NCBI GenBank assembly: GCA_003217735.2
Contig: CP031585.1
Coordinates: 434,001 to 498,000 of the forward strand
DNA length: 64,000 nucleotides
DNA from: Marinibacterium anthonyi
Lineage (GTDB): Bacteria; Pseudomonadota; Alphaproteobacteria; Rhodobacterales; Rhodobacteraceae
Direction: 5' to 3'
The notes below the pieces were generated by a model. The model made no database searches, had not been told where the DNA came from, and was given only the letters and a program-made list of their open reading frames with translations. This document shows positions 9,214 through 16,973 of the stretch, piece after piece (the first letter of the stretch is position 1; the number at the start of each line of letters is the position of its first letter). Position numbers and translations under genes: made by a program.

Positions 9214-9257
9214 AAAAAACACAAACCCGGCGCCACGGGGGTCTGCGGCGCCGGGTT
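9214..9257 (-). terminator. Rho-independent terminator of the GGDEF gene
   Basis: AACCCGGCGCC at 9224-9234 pairs perfectly with GGCGCCGGGTT at 9247-9257 around a 12-base loop. Read on the minus strand the stem is followed by a T-rich tail (9214-9223, six Ts in a row). It lies 100 bp past the stop of the diguanylate cyclase gene. It may also stop the hydrolase transcript from the other side. Confidence 0.75.
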
Positions 9258-9357
9258 CATTCTCCTGACGAAAGGTAAGTCACCCGTCGGAAGGATCTGA
9301 ATTCACAATGTGGTCCGCCCGCCCCGCCCATGGGGCCGGGGCAGCGAAGGGGTCCGC

Positions 9358-9969
9358 TCAGGCGGCGCTGCGCGATGCCCGCTTGGAGGCGTAAAGCGTC
9401 GCGTCCACGCGGCGGTACATCTCGTCGTAGGTCTCGCCCGGTTCGCGCAGGCCGGTGCCGATCGATGCGCCGGCGGCGGGGCCGTCCCAGTCCTGGCCGG
9501 TAACCAGGCGGCAGGCCCGGGCCAGGCGCAGGTGCAGGCCGGCCAGTTCGGCGGCGCTGGTGTCGCGGGTGGTCAGGACGGCGAATTCGTCACCGCCCAG
9601 GCGGATGGCGACTTCGCCGGGCAGCAGGGCGGCGCGGATGCGGCGGCCCATCTCGACCAGGCAGGTGTCGGCGACGGGGTGGCCGTGGCGGCTGTTCAGA
9701 CCGTGCAGGTCATCGACATCCACCAGCGCCAGCGCGACGGGTGCGCCTGCGGTCAGGGTGCGGGCCAGGGCGGCGCGGTTGCCCAGGCCGGTCATCGGGT
9801 CGGTCTCGGCGGCCTTGCGCAGGGTGGCGTTCTCGGCCTCCAGCTGGGCGATGCGGGCAAGCAGGTCTGCTTCGATCGATGGCTTGGTCATGGCGTCGCT
9901 CCCCGGCACGTTGGCCACGAAAGAGGTGAGGTCGATGTTCGTGTTGTTTTCGGTGCAAGCGCTGAACAT
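9358..9969 (-). CDS. Diguanylate cyclase, minimal GGDEF protein
   Basis: The enzyme makes cyclic di-GMP from two GTP. The 203-residue protein has a short lead, a coiled-coil-like stretch (ADLLARIAQLEAENATLRKA, about residues 32-52) and one GGDEF domain beginning DPMTGLGNRAAL. The signature IRLGGDEFAVL is intact. The RxxD inhibitory site expected five residues before GGDEF is missing (LPGE in its place), so product inhibition through that site is unlikely. There is no membrane segment or obvious sensor domain; dimerisation through the coiled coil may be the control point. A GAGG lies eight bases before ATG 9969. A 400-bp leader with hairpins precedes it. Confidence 0.88.
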   Translation of the reverse strand: MFSACTENNTNIDLTSFVANVPGSDAMTKPSIEADLLARIAQLEAENATLRKAAETDPMTGLGNRAALARTLTAGAPVALALVDVDDLHGLNSRHGHPVADTCLVEMGRRIRAALLPGEVAIRLGGDEFAVLTTRDTSAAELAGLHLRLARACRLVTGQDWDGPAAGASIGTGLREPGETYDEMYRRVDATLYASKRASRSAA

Positions 9970-10332
9970 TTCGGGACCTCGTAACCTTGTCGGTGTGACT
10001 GGTAGTGAAATAACAGTTAACGACAGGTCAGGCAGGTGTGCATTGAGTGAGCAGGTACTCCCACGATGGAGAGGGTACCTATCCCTTCGGATAGGGGGGT
10101 CTCTGCATTTGGCTCTGCCGGCTTGACCCGTTTGGTGCCGTTTCGGCCCCTTGGGGACCCAAAAGTTTCCCATGCCGTCAGCATGTTATGCCCCGAGCCC
10201 CCTCTCCGACCCGATGATTCCGATCCGAACAGCTGCAAGAGGGGGGATAGGGGCGGAATTAACCAATATACCCCCTATCCCCGTGGCGCGGGGTGGTCCC
10301 GGTGGTGGCCCGCCGCGGCCCCGCGGGGGCGC
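9970..10332 (-). promoter_or_regulatory. Long structured leader/promoter region of the GGDEF gene
   Basis: No gene is evident. Two inverted repeats share the same core: CCTATCC at 10078-10084 pairs with GGATAGG at 10089-10095 around a four-base loop, and GGGGATAGGGG at 10243-10253 pairs with CCCCTATCCCC at 10272-10282 across an AT-rich spacer (AATTAACCAATATA). The GGATAGGGG motif therefore occurs three times. It could be a regulator operator or an RNA switch in the leader. GGTAC motifs also bracket 10053-10079. Confidence 0.5.
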
Positions 10333-10377
10333 AAAAAGGCCGGGTCGGGGGACGAACGTTAACGGATGCGCCCGGCC
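10333..10377 (-). terminator. Terminator of the LysR gene
   Basis: On the minus strand, GGCCGGG (10377-10371) pairs with CCCGGCC (10344-10338) and is followed at once by five Ts (10337-10333). The stem begins nine bases past the LysR stop at 10386. The loop of 26 bases is long, so the hairpin is not ideal, but the position and T run fit. Confidence 0.6.
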
Positions 10378-10385
10378 GTGCCCCG

Positions 10386-11336
10386 TCAGGCGGTCGCGTC
10401 TGGGATATCCTCAGCGGCCTGCCACGACACGATCCAGTCGCGAAAGGCGCGCACCTCGGGCCGGGCCAGCGCGTCATCGCGCACGATCATGTAATAGGCC
10501 TCGCGGATGGGCAGCCGGTAGGGGAACGGGCTGACCAGCAGGCCCTGCGCCAGGTAATCCCGGGCAAAGCTTTCGTGGATGATCGCCGCCCCCGGTCCGC
10601 CCACCATCATCTGCAGCGCCAGCATCGAACTGTCGGCCCGCGCCACCCGCCCCGGCATCGGCAGATCCAGCGAAAAATGCTCGGCCAGCCGTTCCCATTC
10701 CATCTCGGACCCCAGGATCAGCACGACACCCGCCTGCACCATCGCGCCCAGGTCCGGTTCCGGTCCGAAGGACCGGGCGTGATCGGGGTTGCACAGCACG
10801 ATGCCGGTCTCGTGCGACAGCGGCCAGATATGCGGATCGTCCCAGCCGCCGGTGCCATAGCGGATGTCGATGTCGATACGCGGGTCGTCCAGCCGGTCGG
10901 ACCACACCGCCGTGGTCATCTGCAGTTCGATATCCGGGTACATCGCCGAAAACGCGGCCAGCTTCGGCCCCAGCACCAGCGGCCCGTACGAGATCGACGT
11001 GCGCACATGCAGCCGCCGCTTGCGCCGCACGGTGAACAGGCCCGACGTCGCGTCCTCCATGTCGGCAAAGGCCTTGCGGATCGGCAGCGCATAGGCCTGG
11101 CCCATGTCGCTCAGCATGACGCCACGCGGCAGCCGCTTGAACAGGTTCACCCCCAGGTGCTGTTCCAGCAGGCGGATATGCTGGCTGACGGCGGCGGGCG
11201 TCAGGCCCAGCTCCTCGGCGGCGCTGGAAAAACTGCTGTGCCGGGCCGCCGCCTCGAAGGCGCGCAGCCAGGTGACATGGGGCAGCTTGCTCATCCTGTT
11301 ATTCGTCGGGCTGTTATTCGTCGGGCGGTTGCTCAT
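10386..11336 (-). CDS. LysR-family transcriptional regulator, GcvA-like
   Basis: This 316-residue regulator has the helix-turn-helix at about residues 20-80 (PHVTWLRAFEAAARHSSFSSAAEEL...TPAAVSQHIRLLEQHLG), the form typical of GcvA-type LysR proteins, followed by the effector-binding domain. It is divergent from the GMC oxidoreductase at 11513, so that gene is the likely target. The extreme N-terminus (SNRPTNNSPTNN) is coded by a 15-bp tandem duplication at 11296-11325. A later ATG at 11294 would give the usual family start, but GGAG is better placed before 11336. Confidence 0.9.
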   Translation of the reverse strand: MSNRPTNNSPTNNRMSKLPHVTWLRAFEAAARHSSFSSAAEELGLTPAAVSQHIRLLEQHLGVNLFKRLPRGVMLSDMGQAYALPIRKAFADMEDATSGLFTVRRKRRLHVRTSISYGPLVLGPKLAAFSAMYPDIELQMTTAVWSDRLDDPRIDIDIRYGTGGWDDPHIWPLSHETGIVLCNPDHARSFGPEPDLGAMVQAGVVLILGSEMEWERLAEHFSLDLPMPGRVARADSSMLALQMMVGGPGAAIIHESFARDYLAQGLLVSPFPYRLPIREAYYMIVRDDALARPEVRAFRDWIVSWQAAEDIPDATA

Positions 11337-11512
11337 CCGGGGGCTCCGTTCAACGCTGACACCCGTTCTGCCCGATCCGACGCATTACGGGAATAGGGTC
11401 AACACCCGATCAGCCTAAATGAAGATGGGGTCATAGCGTAAAGAACCGTTGCTTGTGCGATCCCGCCCGCCGGGGGCAGACAGGATCTGCGACATCGGCG
11501 TTGGCTGGGGCC

Positions 11513-13129
11513 ATGGAAGACTACGATTACATCGTCATCGGGGCCGGATCGGCGGGCTGCGTGATGGCCGAACGGCTGGGCGCGGACCCGCGCAGGCGGG
11601 TTCTGGTGCTGGAAGCCGGCGGATCGGACATGCGGTTCTGGATCAAGGTGCCGCTGGGCTATGCCTTCACCTCGACCGACGCGCGGCTCAACTGGGATAT
11701 CCGGACCGCCCCGGACGAAGGCCTGAACGGGCGCAGCCAGGTCTGGCCGCGCGGCCGCGTGGTGGGCGGCTGTTCGTCGATCAACGCCATGGCCTACATG
11801 CGCGGCCTGCCCGGGGATTTCGACGACTGGGGCCGCGCCGGCGCGCAGGGCTGGACCTGGGACGCCGTCCGCGCCACCTACGACGCCATCGAAACCCACG
11901 AGGACCGCGATGACCGGGGCCGCGCCCACCGGCGCGGGACCGGGCCGGTCTGGGTCAGCGACCTGCGTCGCGACATGCACCCGTTCAGCCGCCAGTTCCT
12001 GGCCGCCGCCGAACAATCGGGCTGGCCGGTGCTGGACGACCTGAACGCCGGGCGGGGCGAGGGGCTGGGATATTACCGCAGTTCGGTCCGCCACGGCCGG
12101 CGCTGGTCGGCGGCCGATGCCTTCCTGCGGCCCGCGCTGGCGCGCGGCAACGTCCACCTGGCGACCCACGCCATGGTCCAGCGCATCGTCATCGAAGACG
12201 GCGAGGCGCGCGGCGTCGCCTATGACCACGCCGGCCAGACCCGCATCGCCCGCGCCCGGCGCGGCGTGATCCTGTCGGCGGGGTCGGTCAATTCCCCCCA
12301 GATCCTGCAGCTCTCGGGCATCGGTCCCGGCGCGCTTTTGCAATCTCTGGGCATCCCCGTGCACAACGACCTGCCCCAGGTCGGGCAGGGGCTGCAGGAC
12401 CACCTGACCATCACCTACAGCTTCGCCGCCCATCCGCGCACGCTGAACAACACGCTGGGCGTCACGCTCTGGCGGCTGACATCGGGCATGCAATACCTCG
12501 CCACCCGGCGCGGGCCGCTGTCGGTCCCGGTGAACCAGGTCGGCGGCTACCTCGCCTCGACCCCCGGCGGCCCGCCCGACACCCAGATCTTCTGCAACCC
12601 CATCGTCTACACGCCCCGTCCCACCGGCGCCCCGCAGGTCGGCCGCGCCCCCGGCTACATCCTGTCGGCCCAGCCCTGCCGCCCCACCAGCCGGGGCGAA
12701 ATCCGGATCCGGTCCCCCCGGCCCTCAGACCGGCCCGATATCCTGCCCCATTCGCTGTCCACCGACCACGACCGCGCCGCCGCCATCCGTGCCGGACGGC
12801 TGCTGCAACGCCTGGCCCGCAGCGCCGCGCTGACCTCCGCCCGGCGCGAGGCTTTGGGTCCCGATGTCATGACAATGGACGACAACGCCCTGCTGGAGGA
12901 TTTTCGCGACCGGTCGACCACGGTCTATCACCCGTCCTGCACCTGCCGGATGGGCGACAGCCCGGTCAATTCGGTGGTCGATGCCCGGCTGCGCGTGCAC
13001 GGGCTGGGCCGTCTGCGGGTGGTCGATGCCTCGGCTTTCCCGAACATCACCTCGGGCAACACCAACGCGCCGACCATGATGCTGGCCGCCCGCGCGGCCC
13101 AGATGATCATCGAGGATGACAGGCGGTAA
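11513..13129 (+). CDS. GMC-family FAD-dependent oxidoreductase (choline dehydrogenase-like)
   Basis: The 538-residue protein is a glucose-methanol-choline oxidoreductase that oxidises an alcohol with FAD. The FAD-binding Rossmann motif DYIVIGAGSAGCVMAERL opens the protein. The GMC signature 1 region VWPRGRVVGGCSSINAMAYM is near residues 78-97, signature 2 near 257-275 (GVILSAGSVNSPQILQLSGI), and the C-terminal active site has YHPSCTCRMG plus SGNTNAPTMMLAARAA. The length fits choline or long-chain alcohol dehydrogenases, but no betaine aldehyde dehydrogenase or BetI is nearby, so choline is not assured. It is probably controlled by the divergent LysR. Confidence 0.9.
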   Translation: MEDYDYIVIGAGSAGCVMAERLGADPRRRVLVLEAGGSDMRFWIKVPLGYAFTSTDARLNWDIRTAPDEGLNGRSQVWPRGRVVGGCSSINAMAYMRGLPGDFDDWGRAGAQGWTWDAVRATYDAIETHEDRDDRGRAHRRGTGPVWVSDLRRDMHPFSRQFLAAAEQSGWPVLDDLNAGRGEGLGYYRSSVRHGRRWSAADAFLRPALARGNVHLATHAMVQRIVIEDGEARGVAYDHAGQTRIARARRGVILSAGSVNSPQILQLSGIGPGALLQSLGIPVHNDLPQVGQGLQDHLTITYSFAAHPRTLNNTLGVTLWRLTSGMQYLATRRGPLSVPVNQVGGYLASTPGGPPDTQIFCNPIVYTPRPTGAPQVGRAPGYILSAQPCRPTSRGEIRIRSPRPSDRPDILPHSLSTDHDRAAAIRAGRLLQRLARSAALTSARREALGPDVMTMDDNALLEDFRDRSTTVYHPSCTCRMGDSPVNSVVDARLRVHGLGRLRVVDASAFPNITSGNTNAPTMMLAARAAQMIIEDDRR

Positions 13130-13132
13130 GGA

Positions 13133-13423
13133 TCAGACCCCGGACATGAGCACGTCCACGGCCCGGGCGATACTGTCCCCCTGGTCCGCCACCGTGTCCA
13201 CGCGGCGCAGGGCCGATCGTCGGACGGCCCCGATCAGCCGGGTCGCCAGCAAGTAGTCCTGTGTATCGTGCCGGATCACGGGGTTCAGCTGTGCGACGGC
13301 CGGATAGCCCTGCAGCAACGGAATAACGACCACGGCCGGGTCGGGCGGCAGCAGGTCGCTTTCCACCACCACCATCAGGTGACTGCCGTGGGCCGCGATG
13401 TCGAACCGCTTCAGCTCTTCCAC
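13133..13423 (-). CDS. ccdB: CcdB-like toxin of a type II toxin-antitoxin pair
   Basis: This 96-residue protein matches CcdB in length and layout: a beta-rich first half with LMVVVESDLLPPDPAVVVIPL, a middle HDTQDYLLATRLIGAVRR, and a C-terminal helix. CcdB poisons DNA gyrase. In the F-plasmid toxin the last three residues Trp-Gly-Ile are needed for killing; here the end is Ser-Gly-Val, so the tryptophan is missing. The toxin may be weak, inactive or aimed differently. Its start overlaps the antitoxin gene by 13 bp, which implies coupled translation. It sits back-to-back with the GMC gene end. Confidence 0.82.
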   Translation of the reverse strand: MEELKRFDIAAHGSHLMVVVESDLLPPDPAVVVIPLLQGYPAVAQLNPVIRHDTQDYLLATRLIGAVRRSALRRVDTVADQGDSIARAVDVLMSGV

Positions 13424-13665
13424 GTCTCGCCCGCCGGACCGGCCAGGATGTCAGCCAGCGGATGACCGTTTTCTTCGTGCCAGGCAGCCTGGGCGGCGAA
13501 AGCTTCGGCATTGTCCTCGACCCAGCGTCGTTGCCGCGCCTCGGCCACCGCCCGGCGCAGCGCCTCGTCCGCCACTGCCGACACGTTCACCCCCAGCGCG
13601 CGCGCATCATCCAATGCGCCCGCATCCAAGGTCAAAGACGTCTTGCGTTTGGGCGCGGTCGTCAT
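13411..13665 (-). CDS. ccdA: CcdA-like antitoxin
   Basis: The 84-residue protein has a basic ribbon-helix-helix-type N-terminus (KRKTSLTLDAGALDDARALG) for DNA binding and dimerisation, and a C-terminal toxin-binding tail with RRWVEDNAEAFAAQ and HEENGHPLAD, the conserved RWxxEN and ExNG features of CcdA. Such antitoxins bind CcdB and repress their own operon. The gene precedes the toxin gene and overlaps it. Two 15-bp direct repeats lie just before the start codon and are probable operator or ribosome-binding elements. Confidence 0.85.
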   Translation of the reverse strand: MTTAPKRKTSLTLDAGALDDARALGVNVSAVADEALRRAVAEARQRRWVEDNAEAFAAQAAWHEENGHPLADILAGPAGETWKS

Positions 13666-13671
13666 GGCGGT

Positions 13672-13701
13672 ATCCTCTGGTGCAAGATCCTCTGGTGCAA
13701 G
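13672..13701 (-). promoter_or_regulatory. Tandem 15-bp repeat before ccdA
   Basis: ATCCTCTGGTGCAAG occurs twice head to tail (13672-13686 and 13687-13701). On the minus strand each copy contains AGAGGAT, and the copy nearer the gene supplies the ribosome binding site for ATG 13665. A TTGACG lies just upstream (about 13709-13714). Given CcdA autoregulation, the repeat may be an operator; it may equally be a slippage duplication of the ribosome binding site. Confidence 0.5.
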
Positions 13702-13751
13702 AATACCGTCAATATATACCGAAACAGGGTCTGGATCAACCGACCCTACCG

Positions 13752-14900
13752 TTACGCGGTCTGCAGAACCTCTTGCGCGACCAGCCCGTCGAACCCGTTA
13801 CGCACCAGCACCCGGTAAGTCGAATGCAAGGCCCCCCGGTCGGTGTAGCAGCCGCGCAGGTGACGCATGCCGCTGTCGGCCACGTAACCTTCGCGGCCAT
13901 GCACGATGCGGTGGTTGTCGAACACCACGCAATTGCCCGCCTCGGACCGGAACCGGATGCGGAACCGGTCTTCCTGCATCATGCGGATGAATTTGACGAA
14001 GGCCGGGTAATAGGTGTCCAGCAATTCCTGCGGCAGGTCGATCGTGTCCTGCAGGTGCTGCGATATCGTCACCCCCGTCACGTTGCCCCGCGCGTCCGTT
14101 TCGATCACCCGCTGGTGGGCGCGGTAATCCAGGTGGGTGTGCCGGTAGAAGAACGGGATCTCGTAATGGGCCAGCAGGGCAAAGGCGTCCGGGTCCTCGA
14201 CCCGCAGCGCCTCGGCCACGGCGGCGCCGTCCAGGAACAGCGACATGCCCCCGTCCACGGTATTCTCAAGGCAATGCAGGAACTGCACGCCCGGCGCGGC
14301 CTCTTCTCCGGGCAGGTCGGTGTGCATCTCCAGCGGGCCGGCGGTAAAGGCCAGGTTCGTCGGCTCGATCTCGACGCGCACGTCGAAATCCAGGCCCTCG
14401 CCCGACGGCGTGATCATCCCGATGGCGCCCACCAGCCGGCCCATCGCCCCGTGGTCCTTGTCCATGCCGGTCACGATGGCGATGCCGTCCTCGATCAGCG
14501 CCCGGCAGAACCGCGCGCGCGCGGCATCGTCATGCAGCACGTCGTCCTGCCCGATCCGCAGGATCCGCGGCTGGAAATCCCCGTACCACAGCTTGCGGGG
14601 CAGGGCGGCCGGGTCGTGCGGATGGCCCAGTTCGACCATGTCGCGCAACAGGCGCATCGGCACCCGGCTGACGAACCCCTCGTCCCGCCAGTGGATCCGC
14701 AGCGCGTCATCCTCGACCCAGGCGCTTTCCGCGAACGGAGGCTGCGCCAGGACCGAGCTGTCGAACACCCGTTCCTTCGTCTGCGGGTCGATACAGCTCT
14801 CGCAGGCGTCCCGCAGCCAGTAATAGTTGAAATACGCGTCCGTCTCGCCGATGGCGATCCGCAGGCCGCGGTCCTGAAGTGTGATGCACGTGTCCGTCAT
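13752..14900 (-). CDS. 2-oxoglutarate/Fe(II) dioxygenase, gamma-butyrobetaine hydroxylase-like
   Basis: The 382-residue protein has two parts: an N-terminal domain with WLRDACESCIDPQTKER (about residues 28-44), typical of the gamma-butyrobetaine hydroxylase N-terminal domain and its cysteines, and a TauD/TfdA-type catalytic domain. The iron ligands are visible as His193-x-Asp195 (EMHTDLPG) and His334 (NHRIVHGREGY). The family hydroxylates gamma-butyrobetaine or trimethyllysine and related substrates. It is the third gene of an operon with a beta-hydroxyacid dehydrogenase and a class II aldolase, so a hydroxylated product may be cleaved and oxidised. GAGG seven bases upstream supports start 14900. 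Confidence 0.85.
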   Translation of the reverse strand: MTDTCITLQDRGLRIAIGETDAYFNYYWLRDACESCIDPQTKERVFDSSVLAQPPFAESAWVEDDALRIHWRDEGFVSRVPMRLLRDMVELGHPHDPAALPRKLWYGDFQPRILRIGQDDVLHDDAARARFCRALIEDGIAIVTGMDKDHGAMGRLVGAIGMITPSGEGLDFDVRVEIEPTNLAFTAGPLEMHTDLPGEEAAPGVQFLHCLENTVDGGMSLFLDGAAVAEALRVEDPDAFALLAHYEIPFFYRHTHLDYRAHQRVIETDARGNVTGVTISQHLQDTIDLPQELLDTYYPAFVKFIRMMQEDRFRIRFRSEAGNCVVFDNHRIVHGREGYVADSGMRHLRGCYTDRGALHSTYRVLVRNGFDGLVAQEVLQTA

Positions 14901-14958
14901 CGTGGGCCTCATCAAGGGTCGTAGGGCAGGGTCTTCGTGAGTGGTGCTTGTCCGGTCG

Positions 14959-15705
14959 TCAGGTGGCGTAATCGGGTGTTTCCGCATCCAGGATGCGGCG
15001 GATCTGGGTCAGGTGCGCCCTGGCCTGTCCCGGGTAATCGTCCAGTTCCCGCGCGGTCTTTTCGGCGATCTCGTCCGACAGCACCCTGAGCGGCATCCCC
15101 GTCTGCAGCGCCCGGATATACGTCTCGGCCGCGCGTTCGAAGTAATACAGCCGGTTGAACGCATCCGCGACGTCCGACCCGATGATCAGCACGCCGTGGT
15201 TGCCCATGATCATCACCTTGACCTTGGGATCGCTCAGCATCCCGGCACAGCGCATGCCCTCCTCCTCGAACGCCAGCCCGCCGAATTCCTCGTCGATGAC
15301 ATAACGGTTGTAGAAGGTCGCCGTGTTCTGATCGATCGGCGGCAGCCGGCTGTCGGCCAGCGACGCCAGCACGGTGGCAAAGATCGAATGCACATGCATG
15401 ACGCATCGCGCATGCGGGCACAGCCGGTGCACCGACCCGTGCAAGCCCCAGGCCGTCGGATCGGGCGCATCGGGCTGGTCCAGCGTCGTGGGATCGTTGG
15501 CGTCGATCAGCAACAGGTCCGATGCCTTGATGGTGGAAAAATGCACCTGGTTCGGGTTCATCAGGAACCGCGTGCCATCCTCGTTCACCGACAGGCTGAA
15601 GTGGTTCGCCACCGCCTCGTGCATGTTCAGCTTCGCCGTCCACCGGAACGCCGCCGCCAGGTCCTGCCGTTCGACCCAATGATCCAGGTTGACCAGTCGG
15701 TTCAT
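14959..15705 (-). CDS. Class II aldolase/adducin-family protein
   Basis: This 248-residue protein belongs to the zinc-dependent class II aldolase family (fuculose-phosphate aldolase type). The metal-binding CVMHVHS lies near residue 105, and MGNHGVLIIGSDVADAFNRLYYFERA near 170-195 is the other family signature with a further histidine. Members cleave sugar phosphates or decarboxylate oxo-tetronates. ATG 15705 is chosen over a GTG at 15714 that would overlap the upstream stop; GGAG precedes it. Its neighbours suggest cleavage or decarboxylation of a hydroxylated intermediate. Confidence 0.85.
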   Translation of the reverse strand: MNRLVNLDHWVERQDLAAAFRWTAKLNMHEAVANHFSLSVNEDGTRFLMNPNQVHFSTIKASDLLLIDANDPTTLDQPDAPDPTAWGLHGSVHRLCPHARCVMHVHSIFATVLASLADSRLPPIDQNTATFYNRYVIDEEFGGLAFEEEGMRCAGMLSDPKVKVMIMGNHGVLIIGSDVADAFNRLYYFERAAETYIRALQTGMPLRVLSDEIAEKTARELDDYPGQARAHLTQIRRILDAETPDYAT

Positions 15706-15710
15706 CGCCC

Positions 15711-16679
15711 TCACTCCGCCGCCTGCGCCATGGCGCGCCCCATCGGCACCACCTCGTATCCCTGTTCCTCGGGCTCATCGTCCGTCATTTCCGGCGGAAA
15801 CCCGGGCGCCAGGATCGACAGCCCCGTCGCATCCTCAAGCCGGCGGATGATGTTGGGCGAAAGCTCCCTCGGCCCGTACCTGGCGATCCCGTCGTCAAAG
15901 ATATCGACCATCAGCGGGCTGATCTCCAACGGCACGCCGGCGGCATCCGCGATCTTCTGGAACAGCCCGATATCCTTCTTCACCAGGTCCATCGTGAACG
16001 AGATGTCGCGCGACCCGTTCAGGATCACCTGCCCCTCGGTCTCGGCCACGAACGACGTGCCCGACGACATCCGGATCGCCTCGAACGTGGTGTTCAGGTC
16101 CAGCCCCGCCGCCTTCATCGTCACCATCGCCTCGCAGACCGTCAGCAGGTTCGCCGTCGCCAGGTAATTGGTCATCACCTTCAGGACCGATGCCGTCCCG
16201 ATCCCGCCCGTATGCAGCACCCGCCGCCCCAGCGTCGTCAGCAGCGGCAGGACGCGTTCGAACGTCGCCCGGTCACACCCCGCGAAGATCGAGATATTGC
16301 CGGTATCCGCCCGGTGGCACCCGCCCGACACCGGGCATTCCACCACCGATCCGCCCGCCGCCTCGACCTGCGCCGCCAGCGCCTTCATCACCGCTTCGTC
16401 GGTGGTCGACATCTCCATCCAGGTCTTGCCCGGACCCACCTCCGGCAGCATCGCCTCGACCGTCGCCGCGCAGGCGGCGGGCGACGGCAGGCAGGTCACC
16501 ACCACGTCATTGTCGCGCATCACCTCGCCCGCCGACGCCGCGGGCCGCGCGCCCTTTGCCACGAACCCCTCCATCAGCGACGCATCCAGGTCAAAGACCG
16601 CCAGGTCATGCCCATTGCGCAGCAGGCTCCCCGCCAGCTTCGATCCGACATTCCCCAGACCGACAAATCCGACCTTCAT
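15711..16679 (-). CDS. NAD(P)-dependent beta-hydroxyacid dehydrogenase (3-hydroxyisobutyrate dehydrogenase-like)
   Basis: The 322-residue protein starts with the dinucleotide motif VGFVGLGNVGSKLAGSLL, has the substrate-binding loop VECPVSGGCHRADTG near residue 115, and the catalytic lysine region GGIGTASVLKVMTNYLA near 160. This is the beta-hydroxyacid dehydrogenase family (3-hydroxyisobutyrate, tartronate semialdehyde or L-threonate dehydrogenases). It leads the operon and is followed six bases later by the aldolase. LtnD-OtnC pairs of threonate catabolism share these two families, but no OtnK kinase is present here, so the substrate is open. Confidence 0.88.
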   Translation of the reverse strand: MKVGFVGLGNVGSKLAGSLLRNGHDLAVFDLDASLMEGFVAKGARPAASAGEVMRDNDVVVTCLPSPAACAATVEAMLPEVGPGKTWMEMSTTDEAVMKALAAQVEAAGGSVVECPVSGGCHRADTGNISIFAGCDRATFERVLPLLTTLGRRVLHTGGIGTASVLKVMTNYLATANLLTVCEAMVTMKAAGLDLNTTFEAIRMSSGTSFVAETEGQVILNGSRDISFTMDLVKKDIGLFQKIADAAGVPLEISPLMVDIFDDGIARYGPRELSPNIIRRLEDATGLSILAPGFPPEMTDDEPEEQGYEVVPMGRAMAQAAE

Positions 16680-16973
16680 CGCGCGTCCTTCCGCGTTGTT
16701 TCCCGCGTTCTATCGGGGTGTTTCGCCCCTCAGCGTGCCGACGCCGCTGACAAAAGTGAAACGAGGGATAACGGGCCTGAGGGGTCGTTTTCGTTGAAGC
16801 CGGGGCCACGCCGCAAGCCGACGGTGCGCCTCTTCCTATGGGCGGTCCTTTTCACCCGCCACCCGGGAAAGTTCATTGCAATTCAATCGGCCTCGGCCGA
16901 GGCTTCCGCCTTTGGGTCCGTCCGGGCCCGGAAAGCCAATTGCCTGTTGATCAATACGGAAGGTACCCGGATC

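Noticed and set aside
7552-9222. One 556-codon minus-strand protein including the XRE regulator
   Set aside because: Only the last 186 codons show a domain; the first part is antisense to the alpha/beta hydrolase.
16941-16955. FnrL box near TTGATCAA
   Set aside because: FnrL sites need a four-base gap between TTGAT and ATCAA; this is a spacer-less eight-base palindrome.
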